DNA of 64,000 nucleotides, from NCBI GenBank assembly GCA_963781595.1, contig CAWAGG010000006.1, positions 2,604,001 through 2,668,000 on the forward strand. Direction: 5' to 3'. A program made the position numbers and the translations under genes. Under the pieces are notes generated by a model that saw nothing but the letters and a program-made list of their open reading frames with translations, was not told where the DNA came from and ran no database searches. Source of the DNA: JBEDUK01 sp963781595 (GTDB taxonomy: Bacteria; Actinomycetota; UBA4738). Positions within the stretch are counted from its first letter, which is position 1. Each line of letters starts with the position of its first letter. Shown here in pieces: positions 42,025-50,180 of this stretch.

Positions 42025-43185
42025 CTAGCCGACGGCCGTGGCGATCACGCCGACGAGTAGCGCCCCCAGGAGGACCGCCCACACCGGAGCCCTCCGCCAC
42101 AGGGCCGCCGCCGCCACCGCCGCCACGGCGATCCGGAACGGCGTCGAGAGCCCGACACGACCCAGGGAGACCGCCGACGCCGCGATCGCGCCGAAGGCCG
42201 CCGCGTTGAACCCGCTCGCCGTCGCCCGCACCGCCGGGTTCCCGCGCAGGGACCGCAAGAAGGGTCCGCTCGCGCCTAGCACGATCAGGAACGCGGGCAG
42301 GTAGATCGCGACGGTCGCCACCAGCGCGCCCAGCACGCCCGTCACCCGGTACCCCACGAATGCCGCGGACGTGACGATCGGGCCCGGGGTCGCCTGCCCC
42401 AGCGCGATCCCGTCGAGGAACTGCCCCTTCGTCAACCAGCCGTGCGCAAGCACCTCCGGCTCGAGCAGCGGCACAAGCACGTACCCGCCGCCGAACAGCA
42501 GCGCCCCTGTCTTGAGGAACACCCACGCGAGGGCGGGCAGCTGGGCGATCCCGACGGCCGCCAGGGGAACCAGGGCCAGCGCCACGGCTGCGGCGATCAC
42601 CGCCGCCCCGCGTTCGCCGCCCGCGTTTCCCCGCCGTTCGAACGCACCCTCGAGCAGTGTCGCCGCCCCTCCGGCCAGCACCCACAGGGCGCTCCATCGC
42701 GGCAGCCACAGGGTCAGCGCGAACGCCCCGACGGCGACCGCCGCGGGCACCACCCGAGAGACCGTGGCCCGTAACCGCCACAGCGCGAAGACGATCACGA
42801 CCACGGCGGCCGCCTGCAGGCCCGCGAGCGTGTCGGCGGGCACCCCGAGGCTCCCGAGCGCGAAGTACAGCGCCGCGAGCGCCGTCATCATCACGAACGC
42901 CGGCAGCGCGAAGCACACCCCGGCGACGAGCCCACCGGTCCGGCCGGCGACCAAGTATCCGATATGGATCGCCATCTCGGAGGAGTTCGGGCCGGGCACC
43001 AGGTTCGTCACGCCGAGGGCGTCGGTGAACGCCTGGCCCGAGATCCACCCGCGGCGCTCGACCAGCTCATCCTGCATCAGCGCGATGTGCGCGGTGGGTC
43101 CGCCGAACCCGATCAGCCCGAACCGCGTGAACGTGCGGGCGACGGTCCGCAACCCGACGCGCTGGCCGGCGGGCTCAGGCTCCAC
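42025..43185 (-). CDS. chrA: chromate transporter, two-CHR-domain form
   Basis: 386 residues. Long-chain CHR protein with two homologous halves; the first has FGLIGFGGPTAHIALMQ and LVPGPNSSEMAIHIGYLVAG, the second LFGGGYVLVPLLEPEV and ALGQATPGPIVTSAAFVGY. About 10-12 membrane helices. Family members export chromate with proton or sulfate coupling; many have other or unknown anion substrates. Upstream of lysA by 4 bp. Confidence 0.92.
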   Translation of the reverse strand: MEPEPAGQRVGLRTVARTFTRFGLIGFGGPTAHIALMQDELVERRGWISGQAFTDALGVTNLVPGPNSSEMAIHIGYLVAGRTGGLVAGVCFALPAFVMMTALAALYFALGSLGVPADTLAGLQAAAVVVIVFALWRLRATVSRVVPAAVAVGAFALTLWLPRWSALWVLAGGAATLLEGAFERRGNAGGERGAAVIAAAVALALVPLAAVGIAQLPALAWVFLKTGALLFGGGYVLVPLLEPEVLAHGWLTKGQFLDGIALGQATPGPIVTSAAFVGYRVTGVLGALVATVAIYLPAFLIVLGASGPFLRSLRGNPAVRATASGFNAAAFGAIAASAVSLGRVGLSTPFRIAVAAVAAAALWRRAPVWAVLLGALLVGVIATAVG

Positions 43186-43218
43186 GTTGACGTCCCGACC
43201 CGTGCCGCGATCTGTGTG

Positions 43219-44232
43219 CTACCCGAGCCCGTAGATCTCGGGCTTCGCCTGGCGCAGCATCAGCGACGCGACCATCTCGGCCGGCGCGACGTTCTCGTAA
43301 AGCACCTTTACCACATGCTCGGCGATGGGGACCTCGACGTCGTTCGCCTGCGCCAGCTCGCAGAGGGGGCGCGAGGACTTCACGCCCTCGGCGACCATGT
43401 TCATGTCGGCGACGATGTCGTCGAGCTTGCGGCCCTTCCCGAGCTCCTCGCCGACGAACCGGTTCCGCGAGAGCTTCGACACGCACGTCGCGATCAGGTC
43501 GCCCATGCCGGCCAGCCCGGCGAACGTCAACGGGTTGCCTCCGAGGCGAGCACCCAGGCGAGCGAGCTCCGCGAGCCCCCGCGTCAGCAACGAGGCCTTC
43601 GCGTTGTCACCGAACGCCATCCCGTCGGCGATCCCGGCGGCGATCGCGATCACGTTCTTCATCGCGCCCGCCATCTCGCAGCCGATGACGTCGGGGTTCG
43701 TGTAGACGCGGAAGTAGGGCGCCATGAACAGGCCCTGCAGCTCCTTCGCCCGATCCTCGTCGGGACACGCGATCACCGTCGCCGCCGGCGCGCGGCGAGC
43801 GATCTCCTTCGCCAGGTTCGGCCCCGTGAGCACGCAGGCGAGGTCCGCGTGCAGCCCCTCGCGGTGCATCACCTCGGTCATGCGCAGGCTGGTCCCCTGT
43901 TCGATCCCCTTCGTGAGCGAGACGACCGGCACGTCGGGTCCGAGCTCGGGGCGGACCTGGACGAAGATCGAACGGAACGACTGCGACGGGATCGCCATCA
44001 CGACGCACGTGGCCCCGGCGACCGCTGCCCCCAGGTCGGTCGTCGCGCGCAGGGACGCGGGGAGCTCGATGCCGGCGAGGTACTCGGCGTTCTCGTGCTG
44101 TTCCGTGATCGCCGCGGCCAGCTCCTCGCGGCGAGCCCACAGGATCGTGTCGATCCCCTTCTCCGCCGTGATCGTGGCGAACGCCGTTCCCCACGAGCCC
44201 GCGCCGATCACCGCGACCTTCGGCTCGGTCAT
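43219..44232 (-). CDS. gpsA: glycerol-3-phosphate dehydrogenase [NAD(P)+]
   Basis: 337 residues. Supplies sn-glycerol-3-phosphate for phospholipids. Rossmann loop VIGAGSWGTAFA, KGIEQGTSLRMTEV, LTGPNLAKEIA, active-site GAMKNVIAIAAGIADGMAFGDNAKASLLTRG and LAGMGDLIATC. Follows plsC by 13 bp; the pair supplies and acylates G3P. Confidence 0.96.
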   Translation of the reverse strand: MTEPKVAVIGAGSWGTAFATITAEKGIDTILWARREELAAAITEQHENAEYLAGIELPASLRATTDLGAAVAGATCVVMAIPSQSFRSIFVQVRPELGPDVPVVSLTKGIEQGTSLRMTEVMHREGLHADLACVLTGPNLAKEIARRAPAATVIACPDEDRAKELQGLFMAPYFRVYTNPDVIGCEMAGAMKNVIAIAAGIADGMAFGDNAKASLLTRGLAELARLGARLGGNPLTFAGLAGMGDLIATCVSKLSRNRFVGEELGKGRKLDDIVADMNMVAEGVKSSRPLCELAQANDVEVPIAEHVVKVLYENVAPAEMVASLMLRQAKPEIYGLG

Positions 44233-44245
44233 ACGGCCCCGGGCT

Positions 44246-44917
44246 TCACGCCCACTTCTTCGGGTACCGCGAACGGAGATCCAGCACCATCGCGCGCAGT
44301 TCGTCCATCACGGACTCGGTCACCTTGCGCAGGGTCGGGAGCTCGTCCTTCGTCGCTTCGAACTCCGAGAAGTCCATCGGCTGGCCCGCCTTCAACCAGA
44401 TCGGACGGCCGAATCGGAGGTCGCCGCCGCTCCTCTGCCAGACGTCGTGGGAGCCCCAGATCGCGATCGGATGCACCGGAACCCCCGCCTGCAGCGCGAG
44501 ACGCGCGATCCCGAGCTTGCCCTGCATCGGCAGGTTGTCGGGATCCTTCGTGGTGGTCCCCTCCGGGTAGACGACGACGACCTCGCCGTCCTGGAGCGCA
44601 TCGACTGCGGCGGTCAACGGCGCCACCGAACCGCTCCCCCGTTCGACGGGGATCTGCTTCGCGCCGTTGAGCACCGTCCGAAGGAACGGGTTCTCGAACA
44701 GCTCCTGCTTCGCCAGGAAGCGAGCCTTGCGCCCGGCCTTGACCAGGATGTACGCGTGCGCGATCGGGTCGAAGTACGAGATGTGGTTCGCTGCGACCAG
44801 GACCGGCCCCTCACGAGGGATGTTCTCGAGCCCCTCGAAGCGCCAGTTGAACCACAGCGCCGCGGGCGGCCTGAGGACCCCGTGCGCGACGGTGAACCAG
44901 GGTTCGAACTCGGCCAC
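44246..44917 (-). CDS. plsC: 1-acylglycerol-3-phosphate acyltransferase (PlsC-like)
   Basis: 223 residues from GTG 44917, with GGAGG 6 nt upstream. HX4D motif in NHISYFDP near 44, VYPEGTTTKD near 117-126, and GVPVHPIAIWG. Membrane-associated acyltransferase for phosphatidic acid synthesis; sits directly before gpsA. Confidence 0.93.
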   Translation of the reverse strand: MAEFEPWFTVAHGVLRPPAALWFNWRFEGLENIPREGPVLVAANHISYFDPIAHAYILVKAGRKARFLAKQELFENPFLRTVLNGAKQIPVERGSGSVAPLTAAVDALQDGEVVVVYPEGTTTKDPDNLPMQGKLGIARLALQAGVPVHPIAIWGSHDVWQRSGGDLRFGRPIWLKAGQPMDFSEFEATKDELPTLRKVTESVMDELRAMVLDLRSRYPKKWA

Positions 44918-45002
44918 CTGACCTCCTGCCGATGCCGCTCGTGCCGGGTGACCGCCGGGCCCCGCCCGGATGCACGAGCCCCGGATGCCGGCCGGGCGGA
45001 CG

Positions 45003-45008
45003 TATCCT
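45003..45008 (+). promoter_or_regulatory. -10 element of cofC (leaderless)
   Basis: TATCCT ends 9 nt before the ATG at 45018; no RBS. Confidence 0.45.
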
Positions 45009-45017
45009 AACAACCCC

Positions 45018-45665
45018 ATGCGGGTGCTCGCGGTGCCGGTGAAGTCCCTCCATCGCGCGAAGGGTCGCCTCGCGCCGCTGCTCTCCCCCGTCGAGCGGGC
45101 GATGCTGACGCTGGCGATGCTCGATGACGTGCTGGACGCCGCGCTCGCGCAGGACAGCTGGCAGACGTGGGTGGTCTCGCCGGACGAGGCCGTGCTGGAG
45201 GTCGCCGCGCGCCGGGGGGCGAAGCCGTTCCCCGAGACGGCCGGCACGTTGCTGCGAGCGCTCCGCGAGGTCGAGAGCCAGGTGAACGGTGCCCGGAGCG
45301 AGCTGGCCGTGCTGCTCGCGGACCTGGCGCTGCTCACGCCTGGCGCGCTGGCGCGCGCGCTGGAGGTCGACGCGGCCGTCGTGGCGGCTCCCTCAGGCTC
45401 GGACGCGGGGACGAACCTCCTGGTCCGCTGGCCGCCGCAGGTGATCCCGGCGCGATTCGGTCCGAATTCGTTCGGCCGGCATCGCTGGGCGGCAAGGCGG
45501 GCACGGGTCACGTTCGCCGAGGTCCGGGACCCGGAGGTGGCGTTCGACCTAGATCGGCCGGAGGACGTCCGGACGTTCCTCGCCGCGTCGAGGCCGGGAC
45601 GGACCGCGTCCGTTTGTCATGAGCTTGGGCTGGCAGCGAGACTTCGGCGGGCCGAGTTGGCCTGA
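45018..45665 (+). CDS. cofC: 2-phospholactate/phosphoenolpyruvate guanylyltransferase CofC
   Basis: 215 residues. Nucleotidyltransferase of coenzyme F420 synthesis. Begins MRVLAVPVKSLHRAKGRLAPLLSP, typical of CofC, with LAVLLADLALLTP and the late motif FGPNSFGRHRWAARRA. Implies F420-dependent redox chemistry in the host; other cof/fbi genes are not in the window. Divergent from plsC. Confidence 0.92.
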   Translation: MRVLAVPVKSLHRAKGRLAPLLSPVERAMLTLAMLDDVLDAALAQDSWQTWVVSPDEAVLEVAARRGAKPFPETAGTLLRALREVESQVNGARSELAVLLADLALLTPGALARALEVDAAVVAAPSGSDAGTNLLVRWPPQVIPARFGPNSFGRHRWAARRARVTFAEVRDPEVAFDLDRPEDVRTFLAASRPGRTASVCHELGLAARLRRAELA

Positions 45666-45695
45666 CCGGCGGCGAGCGACGACGGGAGACGATCG

Positions 45696-45911
45696 ATGGC
45701 GCAGGGGACGGTTCGGGACTTCGACATCGAAGGCAGGACGGGGACGCTGTTGATGGACGACCGGACCGAGGTGCAGGTCGAGCCGGCGTCGATCCCGGAG
45801 GGCTCGGAGATCCGGTACCTGCGCCTCGGCCAGCGCGTCGGCTTCGACGTCGAGGACGAGGGCGAACGCAAGGTCGCGCGGAACCTCCGGGTCGTTACCT
45901 TCGGCATGTAG
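45696..45911 (+). CDS. cold-shock-like OB-fold protein
   Basis: 71 residues. GTVRDFDIEGRTGTLLMDD at the N-terminus and LRLGQRVGFDVEDE at the C-terminus follow the CspA fold, but the RNA-binding aromatic patches (FGFI, FVHF) are not kept. So it is a CSD-like protein that may not bind nucleic acid in the usual way. 30 bp after cofC. Confidence 0.8.
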   Translation: MAQGTVRDFDIEGRTGTLLMDDRTEVQVEPASIPEGSEIRYLRLGQRVGFDVEDEGERKVARNLRVVTFGM

Positions 45912-45941
45912 CGGCCCGATCGCTCTCGAGCCGCGGGGGGC

Positions 45942-46307
45942 CTAGCGGCGCGGCAGACGCGCGGTCCGGCGGGGGCTCCGCCGGAACACGGACGGCACCC
46001 GTGACTTCGCCGTGGCGGGAGCGCTCCGCCGACGGCGCGCGACGATCTCTCGGAACGGCTTGCCCGGGTGGAACGCCGGCACGAGGGTCGCGGGCACGAC
46101 CACCTTCCGGTCCGCGTTGATGTCCCGGGCGACGCGCCGCGCGCGCGCCTGCCGCAGGAACGTGCCGAACCCCTGGATCACGACCCGGTCACCGATCGCG
46201 ACCGTTCGCACGATCGTGTCGATGACCGCGTCGACGACCTCGGCGACCTCGGCGGGCTCGCGGCCGAGTCGGACCGCAACGTCGTTCACCAGTTCGCGCT
46301 TGTTCAC
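45942..46307 (-). CDS. HU-family DNA-binding protein with basic tail
   Basis: 121 residues from GTG 46307 (GGTGGAG upstream). Core of about 90: VNKRELVNDVAVRLG, then IQGFGTFLRQARARRVARD and FHPGKPFREIV. A tail of about 30 residues (RRRRSAPATAKSRVPSVFRR) is Arg/Ser/Pro-rich, a short version of the basic tail of actinobacterial HupB. Nucleoid compaction. Confidence 0.93.
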   Translation of the reverse strand: MNKRELVNDVAVRLGREPAEVAEVVDAVIDTIVRTVAIGDRVVIQGFGTFLRQARARRVARDINADRKVVVPATLVPAFHPGKPFREIVARRRRSAPATAKSRVPSVFRRSPRRTARLPRR

Positions 46308-46385
46308 TACGCTCCACCCCCTGGAGGTTCCAACGGTACCCCACTCCGGCACGAAGGGGAGCCGCTGGGCGCGTCGTGATGATGT

Positions 46386-46985
46386 TCAACCTCCCGCCGT
46401 CGAGGCGGTCCGCGCGATCACGTGGAAGACGTGCCAGTGCTTCGGACCCACGAAGGAGTCCCCCGGCCCGTCCTCCTCCTCGAGCGCGAGCACCTCGAAG
46501 CCCGACATCAGCGCGTCCAGCCGCACGCGCGTCACGAAGGTCATCGATGGGTCGCCCGACCACGAATCGTGGTCGCCGAACAGCTCGCCGGCGAAGAGGC
46601 CCTCCGGCCGGAGCGCTTCGCGGATGCGTTCCCACAGATCGTCGAACCGGTCCGGAGGACAGAAGGGCAACGAGTAGCTGGCGAACACGAGGTCCGCGCT
46701 CGGCAGGGGGACGTCCTCCAGGCGTGCGGTGACCACCTCCAGGCGTGCGGCGTGCTCGTCAGGAGCGTCGGCCCGGAGGTGCTCGGCGGCGGTCGGTTCG
46801 GCGTCGACGGCGAGTACGTGCCACCGCTGCGCGAGCAGCGCGCGGGTCTCGGTCCCGTCGCCGAACCCGAGCTCGATCGCCTGCCGGCCGGGAGGTTCGG
46901 GGCCCAGGATCGCGACCGCCCGCTCGAACAGCGGGCGCGGTTGGCGGCCCCTCGTCGCCCGGTGGTAGCTCGCCCAGTCGCTCAT
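46386..46985 (-). CDS. class I SAM-dependent methyltransferase
   Basis: 199 residues from MSDWASYHRATRGR (46985). SAM motif I AIELGFGDGTETRALL, VLAVDAEPTAAEHL, and LVFASYSLPFCPP. Resembles TehB/UbiE-type small methyltransferases; substrate unknown. Confidence 0.88.
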   Translation of the reverse strand: MSDWASYHRATRGRQPRPLFERAVAILGPEPPGRQAIELGFGDGTETRALLAQRWHVLAVDAEPTAAEHLRADAPDEHAARLEVVTARLEDVPLPSADLVFASYSLPFCPPDRFDDLWERIREALRPEGLFAGELFGDHDSWSGDPSMTFVTRVRLDALMSGFEVLALEEEDGPGDSFVGPKHWHVFHVIARTASTAGG

Positions 46986-47163
46986 CGTCCGCAACGCGCA
47001 CCTTACGGCACGGCTCTGCGGAGGAGCTCACCTGCAGGGTCACGATCCTTCCCCTCCGGGAGGCTGGGCCCTGCTACCCTTTCCGGCGTGACAGCGGCCC
47101 TGCGAGCCGCCGAGATCGGTCCGTACCGAGGGCCAGGTGCGCAGAACCGCAGGTCACACCCAC

Positions 47164-47234
47164 TGGCCCGTGGGGTAATGGTAGCCCGACTGACTCTGGA
47201 TCAGTTAGTCTTGGTTCGAATCCAGGCGGGCCAG
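47164..47234 (+). tRNA. tRNA-Gln (anticodon CUG)
   Basis: 71 nt. Acceptor TGGCCCG/CGGGCCA (7 bp), D stem GGG/CCC, anticodon stem ACTGA/TCAGT with loop CTCTGGA (anticodon CTG), 4-nt variable loop, T stem CTTGG/CCAGG with loop TTCGAAT, discriminator G. No encoded CCA. It is a classic integration target and an integrase remnant lies 78 bp downstream, pointing toward it. Confidence 0.92.
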
Positions 47235-47283
47235 CGAGGCTCTGACCAGCGCGTTCCTTACGCGGGACGGGCGGGCCGCGTTG

Positions 47284-47307
47284 GATTGGGAACGCGATTG
47301 GGAACAC
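47284..47307 (+). repeat. tandem 12-bp repeat between tRNA-Gln and integrase remnant
   Basis: GATTGGGAACGC followed at once by GATTGGGAACAC (one mismatch). Position between the tRNA and the int 3' end fits integrase arm-binding sites of a past element; not proven. Confidence 0.5.
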
Positions 47308-47311
47308 GGCC

Positions 47312-47860
47312 TCACCCGACGGTCCCCAGCAGCCGATCGAGACGCGGCGCGGCGTCGGTCTTCAGCTTCGGCAGAACGCTCGCGTACACGTCAGCCGTGA
47401 TCGCGATTCCCGCATGGCCGAGCAGCTCCGACACCACCTTCAGGTCCTCGCCGCCGCCAAGCATCAGCGTCGCGGCAGCCGTGTCGCAGGTCGTGGATCG
47501 AACACGCTCGACGCTCGCCTTCCGGAGCCGCGACTGGAACGCTTCGGTGAGCCCGTGCGGACTCCTAATCTGACCGTCGCCCCTGTCCACCACGAGGTCC
47601 AAGTCGCGCCACGCCTCGCCGATCCGCAGACGGTGTGATGCCTGCTCCCTCCGGTGACGTCTGAGTGACTCGACGACGAACGCCGGCATCGGTAGCTCAC
47701 GTCGCGAGCTCCGCGTCTTCGGCTCGCCGATGAAGTACCGGCTCCCCGAGATCGCCGCGATCGAACGCGAGGCGCGGCGGGCGGCGGCCATGGACGCAGC
47801 CTCGATGGCACGCCTACCGGCGTTGAGCCGTTGGGAGGTTAGGGCGAAGGAGGCCTTCAT
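47312..47860 (-). pseudogene. tyrosine recombinase (integrase) C-terminal remnant
   Basis: Homology spans about 47312-47757: RYFIGEPKTRSSRRELPMPAF, then SELLGHAGIAITADVYASVLP, typical of actinobacterial phage/ICE integrases. The N-terminal arm and core domains and the first catalytic Arg region are missing. The catalytic HxxR box is spoiled: IHDLRH lies at 47481-47498 in another frame, while the flanking VERVR and AAATLML are in the annotated frame. One lost base before it and two after it would explain this. Residues before RYFIGEP look non-homologous. Inactive. Confidence 0.85.
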
Positions 47861-48296
47861 CCGGAAGATCCCGGGGCACCCGCGAGGTGGACGGGACCCG
47901 TTCAGCGTGATCTACCACGAGGCGACCCACCTCAGCGCGGGAATCGTCCGAGGCTTCGAGGCCGTTTCGACGGAACTGTCGCCGCCCGATCGCCTCGGCC
48001 TCGCCGGCGTCGTGTGGTGGACGAGCCGACCCGATGCGGCGACGGTCGGATCGGCGTTGCTGTTCGCCCTGGCGTCGTTCGAGGAGACGGCGCACGACCT
48101 GCCCCAGCTCGATCTCCGTCACCAGCTGGAGGACTACGCCGACGGCTGGTGGGACAGGCTCGGCCGGGATTGCGACCAGCTCCTCGACGACCGGCGCTTC
48201 CGCGTGCTCTACGTCAGGGTCCGGGACGGCCTGCGCGAGTACGGGTACCTCGACGCGGACGGAATCCGGACCATCGTGGAGGACGTCCCGCTGTGA
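47805..48296 (+). CDS. putative zincin (HEATH motif) of unknown function
   Basis: 163 residues if started at 47805; the start is uncertain. FSVIYHEATHLSAGIVRGFEAV contains an HExxH zinc-protease motif, with a later Glu-rich helix (LASFEETAHDLPQ) and ADGWWDRLGRD. It resembles phage- or island-borne M41-like HEAGHAV proteins, but weakly. It lies right behind the integrase remnant, so it may be leftover cargo. Confidence 0.5.
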   Translation: MARLPALSRWEVRAKEAFIRKIPGHPRGGRDPFSVIYHEATHLSAGIVRGFEAVSTELSPPDRLGLAGVVWWTSRPDAATVGSALLFALASFEETAHDLPQLDLRHQLEDYADGWWDRLGRDCDQLLDDRRFRVLYVRVRDGLREYGYLDADGIRTIVEDVPL

Positions 48297-48706
48297 GGGG
48301 ACGGCTGGACCCGTAGTCAACCCGATGGACGGAGCGGCCGATGAGGTGAGAGGTCCGGCCGGTGTCGGACGCTCCTTCAGGGGGAAGGTCAGCATTCGGC
48401 CGGACCTCGCCCGCACGCTAGAGCGGCCGAGCGTGGCGCGTCCATCGCCTTCGTGTCCGTACTTTTCCCCCACGGCTTCGTCCTCCGCGCCAAGAGGGTG
48501 GGTCGCGTTCCCGGACCGACGCGGCGAACGTCGGTGCCGGCCGGTAGCGAAAGACTCGTGGCCATCGAGCACGACGTGTCGAAGCTGCGCAAGCTCGTCC
48601 AGCGGATCTCGGTGCTCGCGCAAGCGCCGAAGGTCCTTCGGCCGAGGGCAACGAAGAGGCGGGCCGAGAACGGACTGCTCGGGCCCCAGATCGCTCGAGG
48701 CAGCAC
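48297..48706. other. probable non-coding or decayed stretch
   Basis: About 400 bp with open frames on several strands but none with a recognisable protein or RBS. I see no gene here. Confidence 0.4.
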
Positions 48707-49294
48707 GTGCCCTCGGCCCGCCGCGTTCGAATACTGCTCCTTCAGGGTGAATCGGCGCAAACTAGCGCGAAAGGGACGCTCCGGGGCCGACGCGTTCGGC
48801 TTGTACTTCGCGAAGATAGGGGACTCGTCACCGGCTCCGGCCCGATCAAGACCACGCACCTGCCGTGTCCGTTCTGCGCGGCCGCGGACTGGATGGTCTA
48901 CGCGGACGCGGAGACCAAGACCCTCATGACCCGCGACCACGGCTGCCAGGCATGTGGGCGGAGCGCCCGATTCGAGATCGACCTCGACGAACACGGTGCC
49001 ACCGCGGAACTCGTCCAGACTGGCGGTCCCGATCCGCCCGATTGGATGGTCCCGCCGAGACGGGTCGATCGAGGGGCCGCGCAAGCACGAGGAGCCATGG
49101 GCACGCGATCCCGGCACGGAGACCACGGGCTCGTTAGGCCGCGGCGGCTGGCCGGTGAGCATCATCGCGAGGTAGACGATCTGCGCGCGGCGTGTCCTGG
49201 ACCGGCTTCGTCGCGACGAGCGGCTCGGTCCGCCCGTTCGGGTAGACGACCGAGGACCGTGGGTTTGCGTTCAGCGTCGATCAGGATGCGGTAG
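48707..49294 (+). pseudogene. Cys-rich (CPFC...CxxCGRSAR) protein gene, probably damaged
   Basis: The stretch from about 48829 to 49072 matches a widespread uncharacterised family: LVTGSGPIKTTHLPCPFC, DWMVYADAET, CQACGRSARFEID, and VQTGGPDPPDWMVPPRRV. Four Cys should bind zinc. Family members usually stop just after this point; here the frame runs on for about 70 Arg-rich residues to 49294, and the N-terminal 40 residues look non-homologous. Likely a fragment with frameshifts at one or both ends. Confidence 0.5.
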
Positions 49295-49296
49295 GC

Positions 49297-49788
49297 CTAT
49301 GCCGGACCCAGGACATCGCACATGTCGATCTCGATCGGCGCCGGGTCCGTGAGCAGGAAGCTACCGTCCGGCGGGAAGGTCGCCTCGAAGCGGCCCTTGC
49401 TGAACAGGACCTCCCCAGGACGGTTCGTGAAGCCGTTGAGCCACCCGCCCGTGCCGACCAGGTCGACCGATCCATCGGGTGGGAAGGTGTACGTGCCCGG
49501 TCCGGAGATGTTGAGATCGATGCTTTCATCGGTCGCGACGTTGGTGAGGCGCGCCTTGAGCGTCCCGGTGACGAGTTGGCGCACCACGTTCCCATCCTTA
49601 TCGAAGAACGTCGTCTGCACCTCGTTGTTCACGAGCACGTGGGACAGGATATCGAAGCCGCAATCCGAGATCGTGAAGTCGTTGGGCGTGGGGAGCGGTT
49701 CGCGTGTGGGTGGTCCCGCGGAAGCCGGACCCGCCGACAGCAGGACGACCGATGCGAGCGTGATGGAGATGATGACCCCTCTCCGCAC
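49297..49788 (-). CDS. secreted protein of unknown function
   Basis: 163 residues from GTG 49788 with AAAGGAGG upstream. Sec signal peptide ending SAGPASA-GP. The mature part has DCGFDILSHVLVNNEVQTTF and FFDKDGNVVRQLVTGTL, a pattern I know from many actinobacterial secreted proteins of unknown function. Two Cys (near the start and at DMCDVLG) could form a disulfide. Confidence 0.82.
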   Translation of the reverse strand: MRRGVIISITLASVVLLSAGPASAGPPTREPLPTPNDFTISDCGFDILSHVLVNNEVQTTFFDKDGNVVRQLVTGTLKARLTNVATDESIDLNISGPGTYTFPPDGSVDLVGTGGWLNGFTNRPGEVLFSKGRFEATFPPDGSFLLTDPAPIEIDMCDVLGPA

Positions 49789-49859
49789 CTCAAACCCTCC
49801 TTTCGCCACGACGCACCGCATCGTGGACCGTCTGCCCTGCGGGGCACAGTCACAATTAG

Positions 49860-50090
49860 CCGCGCCGTCGCGGGGAGCGCGCTCTACGTCGGCACCGACC
49901 AGGGCGTGTTCCACTCGACGGACGGCGGCACCACATGGCGGACGTTCGGCAAGGGCCTGCCGGTCGTGCCGATCGACGACCTCGAGGATGGTTTCGTCGA
50001 CGAACGAGCTGTTCGCGGCCACCTTCGGCCGTGGCATGTGGAGGGTGAAACTCCCCTCACGTTGACGGCCGAACGGCCGAGCACGAACTA
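49860..50090 (+). pseudogene. relic of a BNR/sialidase-type beta-propeller gene
   Basis: One blade is readable: ALYVGTDQGVFHSTDGGTTW, then FGKGLPVVPIDDLE. The usual protein ending ELFAATFGRGMWRVKLP follows in another frame (about 50006-50060). So it is the last 60-70 codons of a propeller protein with at least one frameshift and no 5' end. Confidence 0.6.
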
Positions 50091-50180
50091 GGTCGTTCGA
50101 CGTACGATGTCGTCGACTCCACCCGCGACCGTTCGGCTGTGAATCGGCCGTGCGGTCAGCCTCTTCTCTGGGGGGATCTG

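Noticed and set aside
45912..45941. Terminator between the cold-shock-like and HU genes
   Set aside because: GGCCC and GGGCC arms are too far apart and there is no T-run.
48389..49165. Minus-strand protein across the decay zone
   Set aside because: No motif, no RBS, and it runs antisense to the recognisable CPFC/CGRSAR stretch.
47235..49300. attR-like copy of the tRNA-Gln 3' end
   Set aside because: Scanning by eye found only a short GTTCGAAT near 48725, too short to count.
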